DNA from: Pictodentalium vernedei
Taxonomy: Eukaryota; Mollusca; Scaphopoda; Dentaliida; Dentaliidae
DNA: 64,000 bases
Reading direction: 5' to 3'
Assembly: GCA_031216915.1 (NCBI GenBank)
Contig: CM062297.1
Coordinates: 183,280,083-183,344,082, forward strand
In this document: piece by piece, positions 42,583-54,040 of the stretch
Layout: each line of letters begins with the position of its first letter
Position numbering within the stretch: the first letter of the stretch is position 1
Program-made: the position numbers and the translations under genes
Notes under the pieces: generated by a model
What the model was told of the DNA's origin: nothing
The model's input: only the letters and a program-made list of their open reading frames with translations
The model's database searches: none

Positions 42583-42871
42583 ATACCCCCCGCAAACAAA
42601 GTTTGGGGGGTATATAGGAATCACCCTGTCCGTCTGTCCATCCTTATAAGCACAACTCCTCCTAAACCGTTTGAAGAATTTTCATGAAACTTCACACAAT
42701 GGAAGAACTCCATATGAAGCTTTGCATGAAGCAATATAATTTTTCCAAGGAGAGATAATCTAACTTATACATTTCAATTGCTACATCATATGGTTGTGTC
42801 CTCATAAACGCAACAACTGAGGTGCGGGAGGGGGGGGTATCACTTTGTGAGCTTGCTCACAGTACCTCTAG
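42583..42871. mobile_element. Helentron-like element with CCCCCC/GGGGGG ends
   Basis: Left ACCCCCCGCAAACAAAG with an immediate mirror CTTTGTTTGCGGGGGG-type hairpin; right end has GGGGGGGGTATCAC, then hairpin TGTGAGCTTGCTCACA, then CTCTAG. The next element starts at the following base. Short non-autonomous copy. Confidence 0.6.
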
Positions 42872-45800
42872 TTAGCTCACCTGGCGTAAAAGGGCATGTG
42901 ATCTTTTCACATCACTTGGTGGGAATGGTCTATGGGAGGTCCTCTACAAACGATTCTCATTTGGTTCCATCGGATGAAAAACATAGCTTCCAGAGGCATT
43001 CTTTGATTCTTGTTGGTGGATTTTCAAAAATCTTTTCCTCTGAAACCGCCAGGCCAAATGTTTTGAAACTTCACATAAACAATGACTCAGGGACTCCTCT
43101 ACCAATGATCCTCATTTAATGTTGATTGGGTTACAAACATGGCTGCAATTGCAGCTTACAATTACTATAGAAACCCTATGGGAAATCATATTTTCTTCAT
43201 CTTCTCTGAAACTACTGAGCCAACATGAACCAAACCTGGCAGGGATAGTCTGTGGGAGGTTCTCTACAGACGATCCTCATTTTGCTCCAATGGGTTTGAA
43301 AACATGGCCACCAGAGGCATTCTTTGATTCTGATTGGTGGATTTCGAAAAAGCTTCTCCTCTGAAACTACAGGGCCAAATATTTTGAAACTTTGCATGGT
43401 TGATGACTGGGACCCCCTCTACCAACAATCCTTGTTTAATGTTGATTGTGTTGCAAACATGGCTTTAATTGTGGCTTATATTACTATAGAAACCCTATGG
43501 GAAATCACATTTTCATCTTCTTCTCTGGAACTACTGAGCCGATGTGAACCAAACTTTGCAGGAATGGTCTATGGGAGGTCCTCTACAAACGATCCTCATT
43601 TTGTTCCCATGGGTTGAACAAAATGGCTGCCAGAGGCATTCTTTGATTCTTGTTGGTGGATTTTCAAAAATATTTTCTGAAACTGCCAGGCCAAATGTTT
43701 TGATACTTCGCATAAATGATGACTGTGACCCCCTCTACCAACGATCTTCATTTAATGTTGATTGGGATGTAAACATGGCCACAATTGCGGCTTATAGTTA
43801 CTGTAGAATCCCTATGGGATATCACTTTTTAGCTCACCTGACTGAAAGTCAGGGTGAGCTTTTCTTATCACTCTTCGTCCATCATCCGTTGTCCTGTGTG
43901 AAGGTGGTGTTTGAGCCTCTTTCTCCTAAACCACTGACCACATTTTAATTAAATTTCATGTAAATAGTGGTTATATAGGGGCATTTTGATTTTTATGCAA
44001 TTTACGTTTCGGCTCATATTGAGCAGAGGGGTGGGGAAAAAATGGCAAATTTTTTGAAAATCTTCTAATAATGAACCACCAGTAGCAGAGACTTGATATG
44101 TGATATACAGAGTCCTTTTGAGGTTTAGAATCAAGTTTGTTCAAGAGAAGTTTGTCGGGCATCATTTGCCTTTGTTATGGGATGGGCAAAAATTTTGGCC
44201 ACGCCTAAAATTTCTATTTTCAGAACCGTGAGGTCGATTTGAACCAAATTTGATATGAGATGATAATGGGTCATTAGTAGTTGATTGATGCAAAAAATTT
44301 TTTTCTCCTTGCCCCGTGGGAACCCCGGGAGCTAAAAATAGGAAAAACCTTAAAACTGCCATATCTCCAAAACTAAACGGCACTGAGAATTCTTATTTTG
44401 TATAAAGCTTACTTTTATCCAGTAGAATAGAATGGTTTAAAAAAAATCCCTATCGGTTTGATCACAAGGTACTTTTTTCAGGACTTTGAAAAAGTGCTGA
44501 GTCAGCACTTTTTAACACTGTAGGCAATGGGAAAAACATTAAAAAGTCTTCTCCAGATCCAGCAGGCAGAATCTTTTGATATTTGGCATGCAACATTGTA
44601 GGGTGGATCTGATTCAAGTTTGTTCAAATCGGCCCCCTGGGTTCATATTTGGGCTAAGTATAGGAGCCCGATTTCGAACTTGTGCATTTCAGGCAAATTT
44701 CTTAAAAAATCTTCTTCTCCACATCCAGCAGGCAGAATCTTTTGATATTTGGTATGCAACATTGTGGGGTGGATCTGATTCAAGTTTGTTCAAATCAGCT
44801 CCCTAGATTTATATTTGGGCTCACTATAGAAGCTCGAATTCGAACTTGTGCATTTCAGGCAAATTTCTTAAAAAATCTTCTTCTCCAGATCCAGCAGGCA
44901 GAATCTTTTGATATTTGGTAGGCAACATTGTGGGGTGGATCTGATTCAATTTTGTTCAAATCGACTCCCTAGATTCATATTTGGGCTCACTCTAGAAACT
45001 CGAATTCAAACTTAGTGCATTTCAGGCAAATTTCTTCAAAAATCTTCTTCTCCAGGTCCAGCAGGCAGAATCTTTTAATATTTGGTATGCAACATTGTGG
45101 GGTGGATCTGATTCAAGTTTGTTCAAATCAGCCCCCTGGATTCATATTTGGGCTCACTATATAAGCCCGAATTCGAACTTAGTGCATTTCAGGCAAATTT
45201 CTTTAAAAAAATCTTCTTCTCCAGATCCAGCAGGCAGAATCTTTTGATATTTGGTATGCAAAATTGTGGGGTGGATCTGATTCAAGTTTGTCCAAATCGG
45301 CTCCCTGGGTTTATATTTGGACTCAGTATAGGAGTCCAAATTTGAACTTAGTGCATTTCAGGCAAATTTCTTTGAAAATCTTCTACCCATTCACCTGGCG
45401 TCACGGAAGTACCTTCGGTTCTTGTATGCACCATGCTTAGGGGGGTGAGATTCAAGTTTGTTCAAGCCAAGTCCCTGGCTTCATATTTGTGGTAGCCCGA
45501 ATTATAACTTAGTTCAAAATGAGGAATATTCTTTAAAAAGCTTCTTCAGATCCAGCAGTCAGAATGTTTTAATATTTGGTATGCAGCATCCTTAGGGGGG
45601 TGAGATTCAAGTTTGTTCTAGCCATGTCCCTAGGTCCATATTAGGGCTCACTGTAGGAGCCCGAATGATAACTTAGTTCAAAATGAGGAATTTTCTTTAA
45701 AAATCTTCTTCTTCAGATCCAGCAATGGGAATGTTTTGATATTTGGTTTGCAGCATCCTTAGGAGGGTGAGATTCAAGTTGTTCAAGCCATGCCCCTAGG

Positions 45801-46864
45801 TCCATATTTGGATTCACTGTGGGAGCTCGAATTGTAACTCCGTTCAAATGAGGAATTTTCTTTAAAAATCATCTTCAGATCCAGCAGTCGGAATGTTTTG
45901 ATATTTGGTGTGCAGCATCCTTAGGGGGTGATATTCAAGTTTGTTAAAGCCAAGTCCCTGGGTTCATATATGGGCTCCCTGTGGGATTCAATATGAGGAA
46001 TATTCTTTAAAAATCTTCTTTTTTTTTAGATCCACTAGTCAGAATCTTTGGATATTTATTTGGTATAAGCTTTTCTTAGGAGGAGCAGATGCAACTTGTT
46101 GAAATCAATTCTCTGGGTTGATATTTAGGCTACCATGTCAGGTGTGCGCCCTCAGGCCCTCTGGGGCCTCTTGTTTATCTTCTTCTCTGGAACTACTGAG
46201 CTGACGTGAACCAAAACGTGGCAGGGATAGTCTATGGGAGGTCTTCTACCAATGCTTCTCATTTTTATTACTGTGCATCGAAAAACATGGCTGCCAGAAG
46301 CATTTTTTGATTCTGATTGATGGATTTTGAAAAATCTTATCCTCTGAAACCACAGGGCCAAATGTTTTGAAACTTTGCATGGTTGAGGACTGGGACACCC
46401 CCTACCAATGATCCTCATTTAATATTGATCGTGTTGCAAACATGGTTGCAATTGCAGCTTATAGTTAGTATAGAAACCTATGGGAAATCATATTTTCATC
46501 TTCTTCTCTGAACTACTGAGCCGACATGAACCAAACTTCGCAGGAATGATCTATAGGAGGCCTTCTACAACAATCCTCTTTTTGTTCCCGTTGTTTGGAA
46601 AATAGGGCCACCTGAGACATTCTCTGATTCTGATTGATGGATTTTGCAAAAATCGTCCCCTCTGAAACTGCAAAGTTAAAATGTTTTGAAGCTTCACAGG
46701 ATTGAGGACTAGGACACCTTCTACCAATGATCCTCATGTAATGTTGATGTAATGTTGCAAACATGGCTAAATTGCAGCTCTTATTTACCATGGAAAGCCT
46801 ATGGGAAATCACATTTTTATATGTAGTTCCAGGTGAGCTATTACAGGCTCTTTAGAGCCTCTAG
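42872..46864. mobile_element. Helentron-like element with about 310-bp tandem core
   Basis: Left TTAGCTCACCTGGCG; right CCAGGTGAGC then hairpin GGCTCTTTAGAGCC and CTAG at 46861-46864. Units match those of 22178-24356 (GAGCCGA, CATGGCTGCCAGAGGCATTC, GTTGATTGTGTTG). Interrupted at 43830 by another element. Confidence 0.65.
43830..46173. mobile_element. Helentron-like element with about 165-172-bp tandem core, nested
   Basis: Left TAGCTCACCTGACTGAAAGT; right GTCAGGTGTGCGCC, hairpin AGGCCCTCTGGGGCCT (46154-46169), CTTG. The core has about ten units with CTCCAGATCCAGCAGGCAGA, TTTGATATTTGGTATGCAAC and GGGTGGATCTGATTCAAG. The host unit continues on both sides without duplication (ATCACTTTT | ATCTTCTTCTCTGG). 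Confidence 0.7.
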
Positions 46865-47044
46865 TTATTTTTTCATTTTTTGTCACAAAACATAGTTTTG
46901 GACCCCTCATTGTTACGAGCTCATCGTGCTCATTCCAATAAGGGGTCATAAGCTTTGTTTTTGCTGCAAAAAATAGAAAAAATTAGTTATTCAAAACTTT
47001 TGATTGCAAGTGTCGTCTGCTTTTCATGTTAGCTAAAGGGTTAA

Positions 47045-47215
47045 ACAGCTAATTTTTGCCATAATACAATTAGGAATTGAACCATTCAGTCTTGTTAGAC
47101 AGATCTCATCAAGCTCGATCTTACCAGCATGAATTTGTTCAATTCCAAGTTGGATTATGGGAAAGATTTGCAGGTTGAAAATTTGACATTTTGCAATCAG
47201 TGTGAAGTGGGTTAA
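47045..47215. mobile_element. piggyBac-like TTAA MITE (type B), partial
   Basis: ATTGAACCATTCAGTCTTGT hairpin half and right end AATCAGTGTGAAGTGGGTTAA. Confidence 0.55.
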
Positions 47216-47261
47216 CCTTTTACCTAACACAAATGACTGGGGACACATGCAAACAAATGTA

Positions 47262-47421
47262 TAGAGCATAATCATCAAAATTTTAATTATGAAGTACTGA
47301 GTACAACCCGGTACTTCATTAATAAAAATGTTTCTGATGATGATTTTTATTACCTGGTAAACATGTGCATGGACATCACTGCCCATGGGTGGATTACGAA
47401 TAGTCCACAATGACTGTACTG
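47262..47421. mobile_element. Truncated relative of the 11354-11599 MITE
   Basis: Shares ATAATCATCA, GTACTGAGTACAACCCGGTA, TTTTTATTACCTGGTAAACA and CATGGACATCACTGCCCA; right end ATGACTGTACTG. Left end missing. Confidence 0.7.
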
Positions 47422-47427
47422 TAGTGG

Positions 47428-47548
47428 CTTCTAGCATTCTACCAGTTAGTCCTGATTGCCCATGTGGGGAGTCGGGGAGGGGGTGTTTCTAGCATTCTAC
47501 CAGTTAGTCCTGATTGCCCATGTGGGGGGTCGGGGGAGGGGGTGGCAT
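47428..47548. repeat. Tandem duplication, about 61 bp x 2
   Basis: TTCTAGCATTCTACCAGTTA followed by GTCCTGATTGCCCATGTGGG and a G-rich tail, repeated once almost unchanged. Confidence 0.8.
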
Positions 47549-47699
47549 GTTGGCACTGATGAAAAATATTTGAAAATAGTCAGTGGGTTAAAAATTAACC
47601 AATGGAACATTTATGTCACCTGTTGACTGCATTGTTTAACATGTTACCAACTCAAATTAGTGGGACAGCACTTGGAAAAAAGAATTCTTAAATAACCAA
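47549..47699. other. Short spacer
   Basis: Nothing recognised. Confidence 0.4.
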
Positions 47700-47905
47700 A
47701 TTTGCTGTCCCTAACAGTGGGCTAGAATCCCCCAATTTATCCTCTAGGTACCTCTTTCTGTTTGGGCCTGAAACTTTGATTCAGATTGAGGTTCACAGAG
47801 GGTACATTTAGTAATGCTACCCAGCTGTGCAGTGTAGTATCACCAAATTCATCTTCTGGGAGCCTCTTTATGCAGATGACAGTCTTCTTTTTTTAAGGCT
47901 GATGC
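47700..47905 (-). mobile_element. Foldback MITE (CCTGGAAATA family), partial
   Basis: Reverse orientation: CCAATTTATCCTCTAGGTAC, TTTCTGTTTGGGCCTGAAAC and GGTTCACAGAGGGTACATTT. Confidence 0.6.
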
Positions 47906-48560
47906 CCAATACTTGACACACAGTGATTTTTTAACACGCTCTTTCATATACCAGCAAAATCTGAGAGTAGATATTTTTTCAAATTAGCAGCTTATTGTTC
48001 CTTGAAATTTCTAATTGCATATATAGGAGAATTTTAGTGGATGTGTCAGGGCAAAGCCAGTCTAAAAGGAAGGAGGCCCCCTCCCCCACCTTCAAGTTCA
48101 TGTATATATTTCTTCCCTCTGTTTAGTAAGCATACATGTTTTACTTAGATAATTAGCCTTAGATGATTCACAGTGGGATACTTCTTCTACTGCATATTAC
48201 AAGTGATCATAAAATGTTTCCATGCTATCTAAAGTCAATTAATATCGAAGTGACCAACACTTTCGGTTGTCATGGCTATCAAGTATATCATTTCTCGGGA
48301 TACGCTTGATAGCATATGCATTGGCACAGTGATTTTACCTTCAGAAATGTCGCGTGCCATGTTTTGGAATCTTGAAATATTATTATCTGACCATCCCAAG
48401 ACCAGGTATAAAGTATGGGGAACAAGCTAGTTGAGAGAGACTTGGGTTCCGACCGTTTAGGAGTGAGACTTGGGTTCGGCCAAATAGGAGATGCCATATA
48501 GGGTCTCGTACAAGTTGAATTGCTGGGCACTCCACGAAGCTCCATTGTACGCCACTATTA
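47906..48560. other. Unassigned spacer
   Basis: No gene or repeat recognised. A short AAATTAGCAGCTTATTGTTCC block recurs at 50598. Confidence 0.4.
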
Positions 48561-49345
48561 TCAGATTAGGTGGACAAAGGAGGACTACAAGCACGAATTT
48601 AGAAAGTAGATTACGAACCCAAGTAACGGCTAAGTGTAGATGTCATTAGCGAGGATCGACTTGCATCTGTCTCAAAGTGTAGGCTGTTGTATTGTGGTAT
48701 TAACCCTTAGGAACGCAGAGGTTGATCACGTAGTAGTCTGCTTCAGTATCGGAGTGCTGTGAATATCGACCCAAGGTCGACAGTGACAATTTGCGCAAGC
48801 TGGAAAGCGGATATTGAAGTTGTGAGTTCTGCATAAACTGTGTTTATTTCAAAGGACAGGAACATTCAAGGAGAGTTCTATCAAAGGACACATGTATAAG
48901 GTATGTGACGTAGACTTGCTAAACTAGCCAACAGAGTGGATAAAACGAATCCAAATCAGAACTATGTTGCCATAAGTTAATTAACATTGCTAGTCGGGAT
49001 CCCCCGGCAGTCAGAGCTGCAGATGCGAATAGATGCAAAAGATTAAGACTCGGTGTTTTAAGCTTCTCTTGCGAGTCCACGACAGTGACATTTTGAGAGT
49101 GTACTATAGCGCCAGTACAGGGCAAAAGATAGATAAATTGATGAAAAACTATTTAACCCCTGTGATAAGTCTTTGATTTGTATTGATCAAATTGTTAAAT
49201 GTGTTGAATATGGAATGAGTTTATTTTAAATGTAAATAAAAGAATTGTTGTTACTTTCCGCAGCCTGAAGTGATTAGGAATCACACCTAATGAAGAACGA
49301 ACCTATTTTTCGAGTTCACTCAGCAGGGAAGAAAATCATAGTGTG
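48561..49345 (+). other. Unclassified GC-richer stretch with strong splice-like and polyadenylation-like signals
   Basis: Unlike its neighbours this stretch has no palindromes shared with other parts of the window. It has a consensus-like donor ATAAGGTATGT (48897-48907) and a strong acceptor TTGTTACTTTCCGCAG (about 49246-49261), plus AATAAAAG at 49226. Two readings are possible: a solo LTR (the AATAAA followed by a GT-rich then Cys-codon-poor U5-like tail) or a non-coding exon-intron-exon of a host transcript. No long frame; no TG...CA boundaries or short target duplication could be fixed. Confidence 0.3.
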
Positions 49346-49469
49346 GTCCCAACTCAGCTCTGCGAGCCGAGTTTGGCCTGTGCCCGGATTCCAACCCTCC
49401 TTGTTGGCTCATCCCCCAATATTTTTAATGGCGTGGCTAAACAACCCCACGTTCTGACTGGCTGTAATT

Positions 49470-49503
49470 CTGATATTCAGGACATCAGTGTGAAGAGGGT
49501 TAA
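49470..49503. mobile_element. Right end of a type B TTAA MITE
   Basis: GGACATCAGTGTGAAGAGGG followed by TTAA. The matching left end was not found. Confidence 0.5.
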
Positions 49504-49746
49504 TATTGGTGGAAAAAAAAACACCTCTGGTTGTTTAGTACTTTTGGGCAGTTGTATAGAGTCTGTGTTCTGATAAATGGAATATATATTCATGAGGCCA
49601 GAAAAAACACTGTAATTCAGAAGATAATTTTATAAAGTCTCCTCTAAATTCCTTACTTTATATTGAGTGCAAACTTTAGTCTGGGATTTGTTTTCTAAGC
49701 TTTATGGATATGAAAGGAAATCAGTGTATTATTGAGATTCTAATGG

Positions 49747-50068
49747 GTGGCAGGTAGGCATATGCATATTGAACACAGACATCCCGACTCTGTTATTCAA
49801 GTAAAGTCAAGTGGAGTCAAGGTGGGAATCCATTTTCATTTCCAAACAATAGACTGCATTTTTGTGTTACAGAAATCAACAAGGGAGCACCTCGACCTAT
49901 GTTCCATAAGTACAGACACCATCAGTGTTTTTACTTTGACCCTTCACAAATCAGAATTGGACACAGGCTATTTTTTCAGAAATGACTTTCAAGTAAGCCT
50001 GGTGGACTTTTTTCCAAGTGTCCTTGTTGAAGCCCCAGAAAGTGGAGCAGTTTTTGTTACCTTTGTAA
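49747..50068 (+). other. Open frame with splice-like borders, unrecognised
   Basis: A 147-codon frame from 49747 extends into the MITE at 50069, so at most about 107 codons are unique. Inside it, TTTTTGTGTTACAG (acceptor-like) and CTTTCAAGTAAGC (donor-like) bracket about 120 bp (about 49871-49990), which is open in two frames. No domain recognised. The GCCCCAGAAAGTGGAGCAGT block near 50030 also occurs at 39600, arguing for repeat origin of that part. Confidence 0.25.
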
Positions 50069-50473
50069 GGCCTAAAAAGTTAATCTGTTTCTCAGGTCCT
50101 TCCGCATGGTCCATTTTTTGGCTGCCACATGCTCTCTTATTTATAACCAATGCAAACTTAAAAAAAAATAAGTTAGTGATTTATGTCTGATATTTTACCC
50201 AAGTTAGTAAAATTGATAAATTTGAACCTTGAGTGCAACCAAGGATTTGCAGTGCTATGGCATTGTGAAGCTTTCTTGCATTCAAGGGACCAAATACACC
50301 ACCACCCATGTTATTCTGTAGATTATGAGGCCCAAAACATAAAACAAACAAAGAACACAAACTTTTGATGGCAAAGAAATAATTACAAAATTAAAAAGTA
50401 AAAGAAAAATATGCGTGCTCACATGCAGTTTTACAAAAAATGGCCTGAGAAACAAGATCTACTTTGTGGGGCT
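50069..50473. mobile_element. GGCCT-ended hairpin MITE, copy 2
   Basis: AGGCCTAAAAAGTTAATCTG, TCTCAGGTCCTTCCGCATGG at left; GGCCTGAGAAACAAGATCTA at right; central hairpin CCTTGAGTGCAACCAAGG and mirror. Matches 33612-34018 throughout. Confidence 0.75.
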
Positions 50474-50494
50474 TAAACAAGTTCTGTTTTACTC

Positions 50495-50720
50495 AAGGAA
50501 TTTAACCAATTAAATCTTGTTGGACAGGGCCCACTCTTATTCATTACGAATACAAGAACTTAGAAAATTTTAGCGTCATAAAAATATTTTTTTTAAATTA
50601 GCAGCTTATTGTTCCTTTAAATTTCTAGTTGCATTATGGGAGAATTTTAGAGGTTGTAATTCTCATTTTCAGATATATACAAGCAAATATAGAAGCAAAG
50701 ATTTGACATCTTTTTAACCC
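50495..50720. mobile_element. Type B TTAA MITE remnant
   Basis: TTTAACCAATTAAATCTTGTT and AAATTTCTAGTTGCATTATG are the hairpin arms seen at 11700-11830; the loop contains unrelated sequence. Confidence 0.5.
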
Positions 50721-50894
50721 TGACAAGTGGGGCAGTGCTTGATTGCTGGGATAAACCTGTTCTGTTTTTCTAGCTTAAAAGGACCTGGCAATCAATGCCT
50801 AGGGTATGAGCCCTTTAAAATGGGGAAACACATGTATGAATGAGTGACTAAACTTGATGTTGTACTTGTATTATGGTCACGAAACAGCCATTGC

Positions 50895-51232
50895 TTCTAA
50901 AAGTGAGTGTTGAAAGCCCATATTTCGGCTTTATTCAGAAGTGCAGGTACCACAGCTTTGAGGCTTCATTTTCTGTGTATGTGCTTCAGATTGTCTTTGT
51001 ACCTGATATTCAGTCACTTTTGCACAACTGCACAAGCACCATAGAATAAATGAATGAAATAAAAGGATTGTTTAAAAAAAATGTCTTTATTGTGAAATTA
51101 TTTAGCTGTTTGGAAGTTTACTTGTTACAATTTATGGGAGAGTGCCTGTAGGCACTGTCCCATTAATTGTAACAAAGCAACATGTTAACCAATTCTGACA
51201 ACAAAAAATAATTCAGTACTCTACCAGTTATA
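50895..51232. mobile_element. Hairpin MITE (CTGGTAGAG family)
   Basis: AAAGCCCATATTTCGGCTTT near the left, hairpin GAGAGTGCCTGTAGGCACTG (51138-51157) and right end CAGTACTCTACCAGTTATAAG. Confidence 0.7.
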
Positions 51233-51288
51233 AGCACAAATAAATCCATCTCTCTTTGAGCTATGCCCATGATCGCACAACAGCACTT

Positions 51289-51456
51289 TTAACCCTTTAG
51301 CTAATGAATTCAGCCACATCAGCCTGCATAATTTACAAATTGAGAAGTTGCTGGAAGGGAATTAACCCCTCATTTGAATGAGCTCGATGAGAGGGGGTCA
51401 CATGATGAAATTTAAAAAAAAAAAATTTGATATTGTGAGCATTGGAAAAGGTCTAA
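51289..51456. mobile_element. piggyBac-like TTAA MITE (type A1), decayed
   Basis: TTAACCCTTTAGCTAATGAAT at left; hairpin reduced to AATGAGCTCGATGAGAGGGG; right end TTGTGAGCATTGGAAAAGG. Confidence 0.6.
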
Positions 51457-52204
51457 GCAAAGGCAAGAATACATTAACATGTTTCCAGCGGAATATAGTT
51501 TTGGGCCTTGAAATGTTAAATTGAATACTAAATGATAAAGACATAGTGTGTATTGGTTCCAAATTAAAATTTCTTTCATAGTTGTGGAGGGATCCAATTA
51601 TGAAAATAGATCTGAGATAATTGATATAGTTTCTGCCAGATAAATGAAAAAATTCCTTTTTAAGATAACTGAATGAATAACAAGTTGTTAAAAATTTCTA
51701 AATAAGCTTTTTTATCATTAATTGACTTCAGCGATAACAGTTTTGGGTAAAATGCTAATACAAGTCATTATTATGTGCCCTATTAAGACAATTTTTTTCT
51801 CTTTTTTCTTGTTAACTGCCATCTTTCATGATCTTATTCAAGTAATTACCAAAATAACATAATTGCTTTATTTTCTTTCTTGTTGTGAGCTGCTGGGAGT
51901 GGATCAGTGTTCAGTTACTGCATTATTTCAATTATTGCTTTACTTTTAATGCAGATTCACTGCTGAGGGACACCAGATTACAAGATTTATTAACAGAATA
52001 AATAAAGACATATATGTCAAACATGAATTTATTTACCAGTTTTGCTGTTTTGATATAGTCAGACTCACTGACTAATTAATTAATTTGGCAAGTTGGGCTT
52101 TTTTGTCCAGTTACATGCATGATTAGCATAACTTGCTCATTGGAATCTTGGCTTCCAAAGAAGGGTCACTGATTTGGAGGCTAAAGCCGAAAAAGTAATA
52201 AAAT
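51457..52204. other. Unassigned spacer
   Basis: AT-rich; nothing recognised. Confidence 0.4.
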
Positions 52205-52457
52205 TTAACCCTTTACCTAACATAGCGGCCAAAAACAGCTAGAAAATTGACCAGAATAAGCCTACCACAGCCTAAAATATTTTGGAAGTTTCTAAATAAA
52301 ACCATACAAATATGGATACCATTAAAACCAGCTCGTTGAGCTGGTTCTAAGGATATCCATATTTGTATGATTTTATAAAAAAAATTGTTACATTTGTTTT
52401 CGAAAAATATGAAATGTAATTTATTTTTTTTAAATACTGTGTTAGGTAAAGGGTTAA
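52205..52457. mobile_element. piggyBac-like TTAA MITE (type D centre)
   Basis: TTAACCCTTTACCTAACATA and TGTTAGGTAAAGGGTTAA, TTAA at both ends. The central palindrome is different from type A: CATACAAATATGGATACC, then CCAGCTCGTTGAGCTGG, then the mirror. Confidence 0.8.
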
Positions 52458-52649
52458 TAAGATTTTTGTGAATAGTTCTGGTCATATATTGCCATTATGT
52501 TTGGGAAAAGGTTAAGGCTAAACAGGGCTGCTGTTTTGTTGAACAATTCGTTATTGAAGTAATGAAAGTTATAATAGCGCTTTATCAAATGTATATTGCT
52601 GATGATAGTAGTGTCAGTATTTTTCAGATGTAACTCAAATAAATTCAGT
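52458..52649. other. Short spacer
   Basis: Nothing recognised. Confidence 0.4.
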
Positions 52650-53332
52650 TTTAGCTCAACTTGAGCTATTGCCATCACTTCTCATCCGTCGGCGTACATC
52701 CGGGTGTACATACGTACGTACTTCCACAATTTCCTTTGGCACACCTCACAGGTCACATTTATGATCAGATGGCTTTGAAACTTGGTTTGCTTGTTTGGGG
52801 TGAGCTCTAGATGGGAGCTATCGATTTTCTTCAATTTCCGTCAAAAAATGTTGCCGCTGGAAACATTCTTAGAACTTAGTTTAGTCAGACCTCAATATTT
52901 CCCTTTGACACACACTACAGAGCACATTTATGATCGGATTGCTTTGAAACCTGGCATGCTTGTTTGGGGTGATCTCTAGATGGGAGCTATCGATTTTCTT
53001 CCATTTCTGTCAAAAAATGTTGCCGCTGGCAACGACCTGGGAATTTAGTTTAGTCAGGCATCAATATATTCCTTTGGCACGCCGTACAGGGCACATTTTT
53101 GATCAGATCGGTTTGAAACTTGGTATGCTTGTTTGGAATTACCTCTAGATGGGAGCTATTGATTTTCTTCGATATCCGCTAAGAAATGTTGCCGCTGGCA
53201 ATGACCTTTGATGAACTTCGTGCAGTTGTGCATCAAAATTTCCCTTTGGCACACCCTGCAGGGCATATTTATTATGGGATTACTTTGAAACTTGGTATGC
53301 ATGTTTAGGGTGTCCTCCAGATGGGAGCTATC

Positions 53333-53602
53333 GATTTCTTATCAACCTACTCACAATTGTTTACTACAGGCTTGCACTACAGTGGAAGTCCCTAACTCGG
53401 ATAAAATACTCTCTATTTTTGTCTTTCCCAAGCTAGTTGGGAAAGAAAAGTGGTGCAAAAGCACCAATAAAAATAAGCCAAAACTGGGTCGAGTGCAACT
53501 GGCGCAGACCCAGTACGGGACGCTCTCTCCCAAGTACAACTCCACGACTTCCGTTGCCAGTGCGCATATACCGTCTCTAAGGACTCATTCTTTTTAAAAT
53601 CC
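53333..53602 (+). repeat. Left inverted terminal repeat of the DIRS element
   Basis: Starts GATTTCTTATCAACCTACTC and matches the reverse complement of the right repeat from CAATTGTTTACTACAGGC to ATTCTTTTT with few substitutions. It carries about 17 bp (GGGAAAGAAAAGTGGTG) absent from the right repeat but present in the 17-kb copy. Confidence 0.9.
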
Positions 53603-54040
53603 GCTTCGTGTCGAGATGTTTTTGCACACTTATCAGTGTTCCACCAGCTCGATGTTTGATGATTCCTGATTCATTATACCACAGTGTATCCTTTGTATTC
53701 TCAGGAACAGTGTTTTATATTCTCTTTTCTATTTTATGTCCATAATGTATATTTATTTGCTCTCTCTCGAGTCGCGCGCGAATTTTGCGTGCCACGCGGT
53801 TCGGACTTAGATTTTTCACAATTATTGTTAATGCTTTTTTTGCAAAATTTTCTAATTGTGTTAGAGTTAGGTGTCAGCGGGGTACCACTCCTACAGTGTT
53901 TCTTCTTTCTTTTGAGAGTAGTCTTCCTGTTGGGTGGTTCCCGGTCGACCGTCTGGGGTCTTTGTTTCTGTCACCTTTCTTTCTTCTTTGGGGGTGTTCT
54001 GTTTTCTCATCTCACCTTCTCTGCTCCTGTCACCTCTATC

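Larger units (their letters stand above)
42512..47044. mobile_element. Composite: TTAA MITE (type A2) holding nested tandem-core elements
   Basis: TTAACCCTTTACCCAATGTA at 42512 and GTTAGCTAAAGGGTTAA at 47044 are the ends of one type A2 MITE; the right arm has the hairpin GTTACGAGCTCATCGTGCTC. Inside lie 42583-42871, 42872-46864 and, within that, 43830-46173. Same design as 22100-24531. Confidence 0.7.

Noticed and set aside
49747..50190. 147-codon gene
   Set aside because: Its last third is translated from a MITE and a further block recurs elsewhere; only a short exon-like piece remains possible.
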